A stretch of 7,093 bases of DNA from Rhodoferax sp. OV413 (GTDB taxonomy: Bacteria > Pseudomonadota > Gammaproteobacteria > Burkholderiales > Burkholderiaceae_C): the NCBI GenBank assembly GCA_945861195.1, contig CAMATS010000112.1:1-7093 (forward strand). The letters run 5' to 3'. This document shows, in pieces, positions 5,997-7,093 of the stretch; position 1 is the stretch's first letter; every line of letters starts with the position of its first letter. The translations under genes and the position numbers were made by a program. The notes under the pieces were generated by a model. That model was not told the DNA's origin. It made no database searches and saw only the letters and a list, made by a program, of their open reading frames with translations.

Positions 5997-7093
5997 AGGC
6001 GGCCTCCTTGCATGAGCTGGCGGTTCTCATGGTCAATGCGCAGCACCAGGGCGAGGGCGATCAGGTTGAGCAAAATGGCGGAGCCACCATAGCTCATGAG
6101 AGGCAGAGTGAGGCCCTTGGTGGGCAGGGCTCCAAGGTTGACGCCAATGTTGATGAAGGCCTGGAAACCCAACCAGATTCCCACTCCCTGGGCCACCAGG
6201 CCGGCAAACACGCGCTCCAGAGCGATCGACTGGCGCCCGATGTGCATGATGCGTCGTGTCAGCCAAAAAAACAGGCCAATCACGCTGAGCACACCCACCA
6301 GGCCAAATTCTTCGCCAATGACCGCCAGCAGAAAATCAGTATGGGCCTCGGGCAGCCAGTGCAGCTTCTCGACGCTGCCACCCAGACCAACGCCAAAAAT
6401 CTCACCGCGCCCAATGGCAATCAAGGAATGGGTCAGCTGGTAGCCTTTGGCCAAGGCGTTTTTCGCGCTCCAAGGGTCCAGATAGGCAAAGATGCGTTCG
6501 CTCCGCCATTCGCTGGAGGCAATGATCAGCGCAAACACCACCACCAGCAAGGCGGCGATCAAAAAGAACATGCGGGCATTGACACCGCCAAGAAACAAAA
6601 TGCCCATCGCGATGACAGCGATCACCAAAAAAGCGCCCATGTCGGGCTCTGCCAGCAGAAGCAGACCCACCAGCATCACTGCCGCAGCCATGGGCATGAC
6701 ATGGCGCAGGAAGCGTTCTTTGACATCCATCTTTCGCACCATGTAATCAGCCGCATAAACCAGCACTGCCAGCTTGGCCAACTCCGAGGGCTGAAAGCTC
6801 AGCGGGCCGAGCGAAATCCAGCGGCGCGCGCCATACACCACCTTGCCCACAGAGGGCAGCAACACCAGCGCCAGCAGCAGCAGCGAGAACAAAAACAAAC
6901 GCACCGCATATTTTTGCCACATCGCCACCGGCACCTGAAAAACCAACAGTGCCGCAGCAAAGGCCAGGCCCAGCCACATCAGGTGCCGGGCTAGAAAATA
7001 GCCGTGGGTGTACTTGGCAAAGCGCGGGTTGTCAGGCATGGCCACCGAGGCCGAATAAACCATCACCAAACCCCACAAAATCAGGCTCAGCGC
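5993..7093 (-). CDS. ftsW: Septal peptidoglycan glycosyltransferase FtsW (5' end cut by window edge)
   Basis: FtsW is the SEDS-family polytopic membrane enzyme that polymerises lipid II into septal glycan strands, working with the transpeptidase FtsI. The frame is open to the window end, and the visible 366 residues begin ALSLILWGLVMVYSAS, part of the first membrane segment. Compared with E. coli FtsW, roughly 40-60 N-terminal residues are missing, so the true start lies beyond 7093. The apparent in-frame start at 7078 is a TTG inside the membrane segment and is not real. Motifs numbered from the window edge are GARRWI (88-93), SFQPSELAKLA (99-109), AEPDMG (148-153), LPEAHTDFLLAVIGEEFG (247-264) and NLGALPTKGLTLPLMSYGGSA (319-339), the SEDS signature. 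Asp253 in PEAHTDF matches the catalytic Asp297 of E. coli FtsW. The PEAHTDF form and the dcw position favour FtsW over RodA. It ends with TGA overlapping the murG start; murD is the expected neighbour beyond the edge. Confidence 0.97.
   Translation of the reverse strand, partial: ALSLILWGLVMVYSASVAMPDNPRFAKYTHGYFLARHLMWLGLAFAAALLVFQVPVAMWQKYAVRLFLFSLLLLALVLLPSVGKVVYGARRWISLGPLSFQPSELAKLAVLVYAADYMVRKMDVKERFLRHVMPMAAAVMLVGLLLLAEPDMGAFLVIAVIAMGILFLGGVNARMFFLIAALLVVVFALIIASSEWRSERIFAYLDPWSAKNALAKGYQLTHSLIAIGRGEIFGVGLGGSVEKLHWLPEAHTDFLLAVIGEEFGLVGVLSVIGLFFWLTRRIMHIGRQSIALERVFAGLVAQGVGIWLGFQAFINIGVNLGALPTKGLTLPLMSYGGSAILLNLIALALVLRIDHENRQLMQGGRL
6003..6009 (-). promoter_or_regulatory. Strong ribosome binding site of murG
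   Basis: AAGGAGG lies six bases before the murG ATG, embedded in the final codons of ftsW (encoding Gln-Gly-Gly). It is the most consensus-like ribosome site in the window, and it suggests murG can be initiated strongly in its own right as well as by coupling to ftsW. Confidence 0.85.

Noticed and set aside
4620..6092. 490-codon open frame on the plus strand opposite murG and the start of murC
   Set aside because: It is in codon register with murG, which has all family motifs. The antisense product is low-complexity and rich in His, Gln, Ala and Pro.
6008..6994. 328-codon plus-strand open frame opposite ftsW, rich in His and Gln
   Set aside because: It is the antisense mirror of hydrophobic membrane codons in ftsW (Leu CTG becomes Gln CAG, Met ATG becomes His CAT). 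Not a gene.

Overview
This window is a piece of the division and cell wall (dcw) cluster, with every recognisable gene on the minus strand. In transcription order (high to low coordinates) it reads ftsW (5' end cut off by the window), murG, murC, ddl, ftsQ, ftsA, ftsZ (3' end cut off). This is the classic proteobacterial order. The proteins look betaproteobacterial, most likely Burkholderiales and perhaps Comamonadaceae. The grounds are the FtsZ start MAIEMIEE followed by HQGTRIKVIGVGGGGG, the MurG C-terminal motif DDHQTHNAR, the FtsA C-terminal tail and the GC-rich codon use. That placement comes from remembered family sequences, not a search.

Layout: ftsW (5993-7093), murG (4896-5996), murC (3466-4899), ddl (2471-3469) and ftsQ (1689-2474) are fused end to end. 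Each of the four junctions is an ATGA, where the start codon of the next gene overlaps the stop of the previous one by 4 bp. After ftsQ there is a 33-bp gap to ftsA (426-1655). A 204-bp non-coding interval (222-425) then separates ftsA from ftsZ (1-221, partial). That interval is the only substantial non-coding DNA here. It holds a perfect 9-bp inverted repeat, a set of three alternately pairing GC blocks and a strong ftsZ ribosome binding site.

Function: MurC adds L-Ala to UDP-MurNAc, Ddl makes the D-Ala-D-Ala dipeptide that ends the stem peptide, and MurG adds GlcNAc to lipid I to give lipid II. FtsW polymerises lipid II at the septum. FtsQ is part of the FtsQLB regulator of septal synthesis. 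FtsA tethers FtsZ filaments to the membrane and links the ring to the synthesis machinery. The window therefore joins cytoplasmic precursor synthesis to the septal machine.

No mobile element, CRISPR array, RNA gene, frameshift or foreign-looking gene was seen. The enzyme families are ordinary. The points worth a second look are the structured ftsA-ftsZ interval and some unusual residues in the visible FtsZ fragment beside the window edge.
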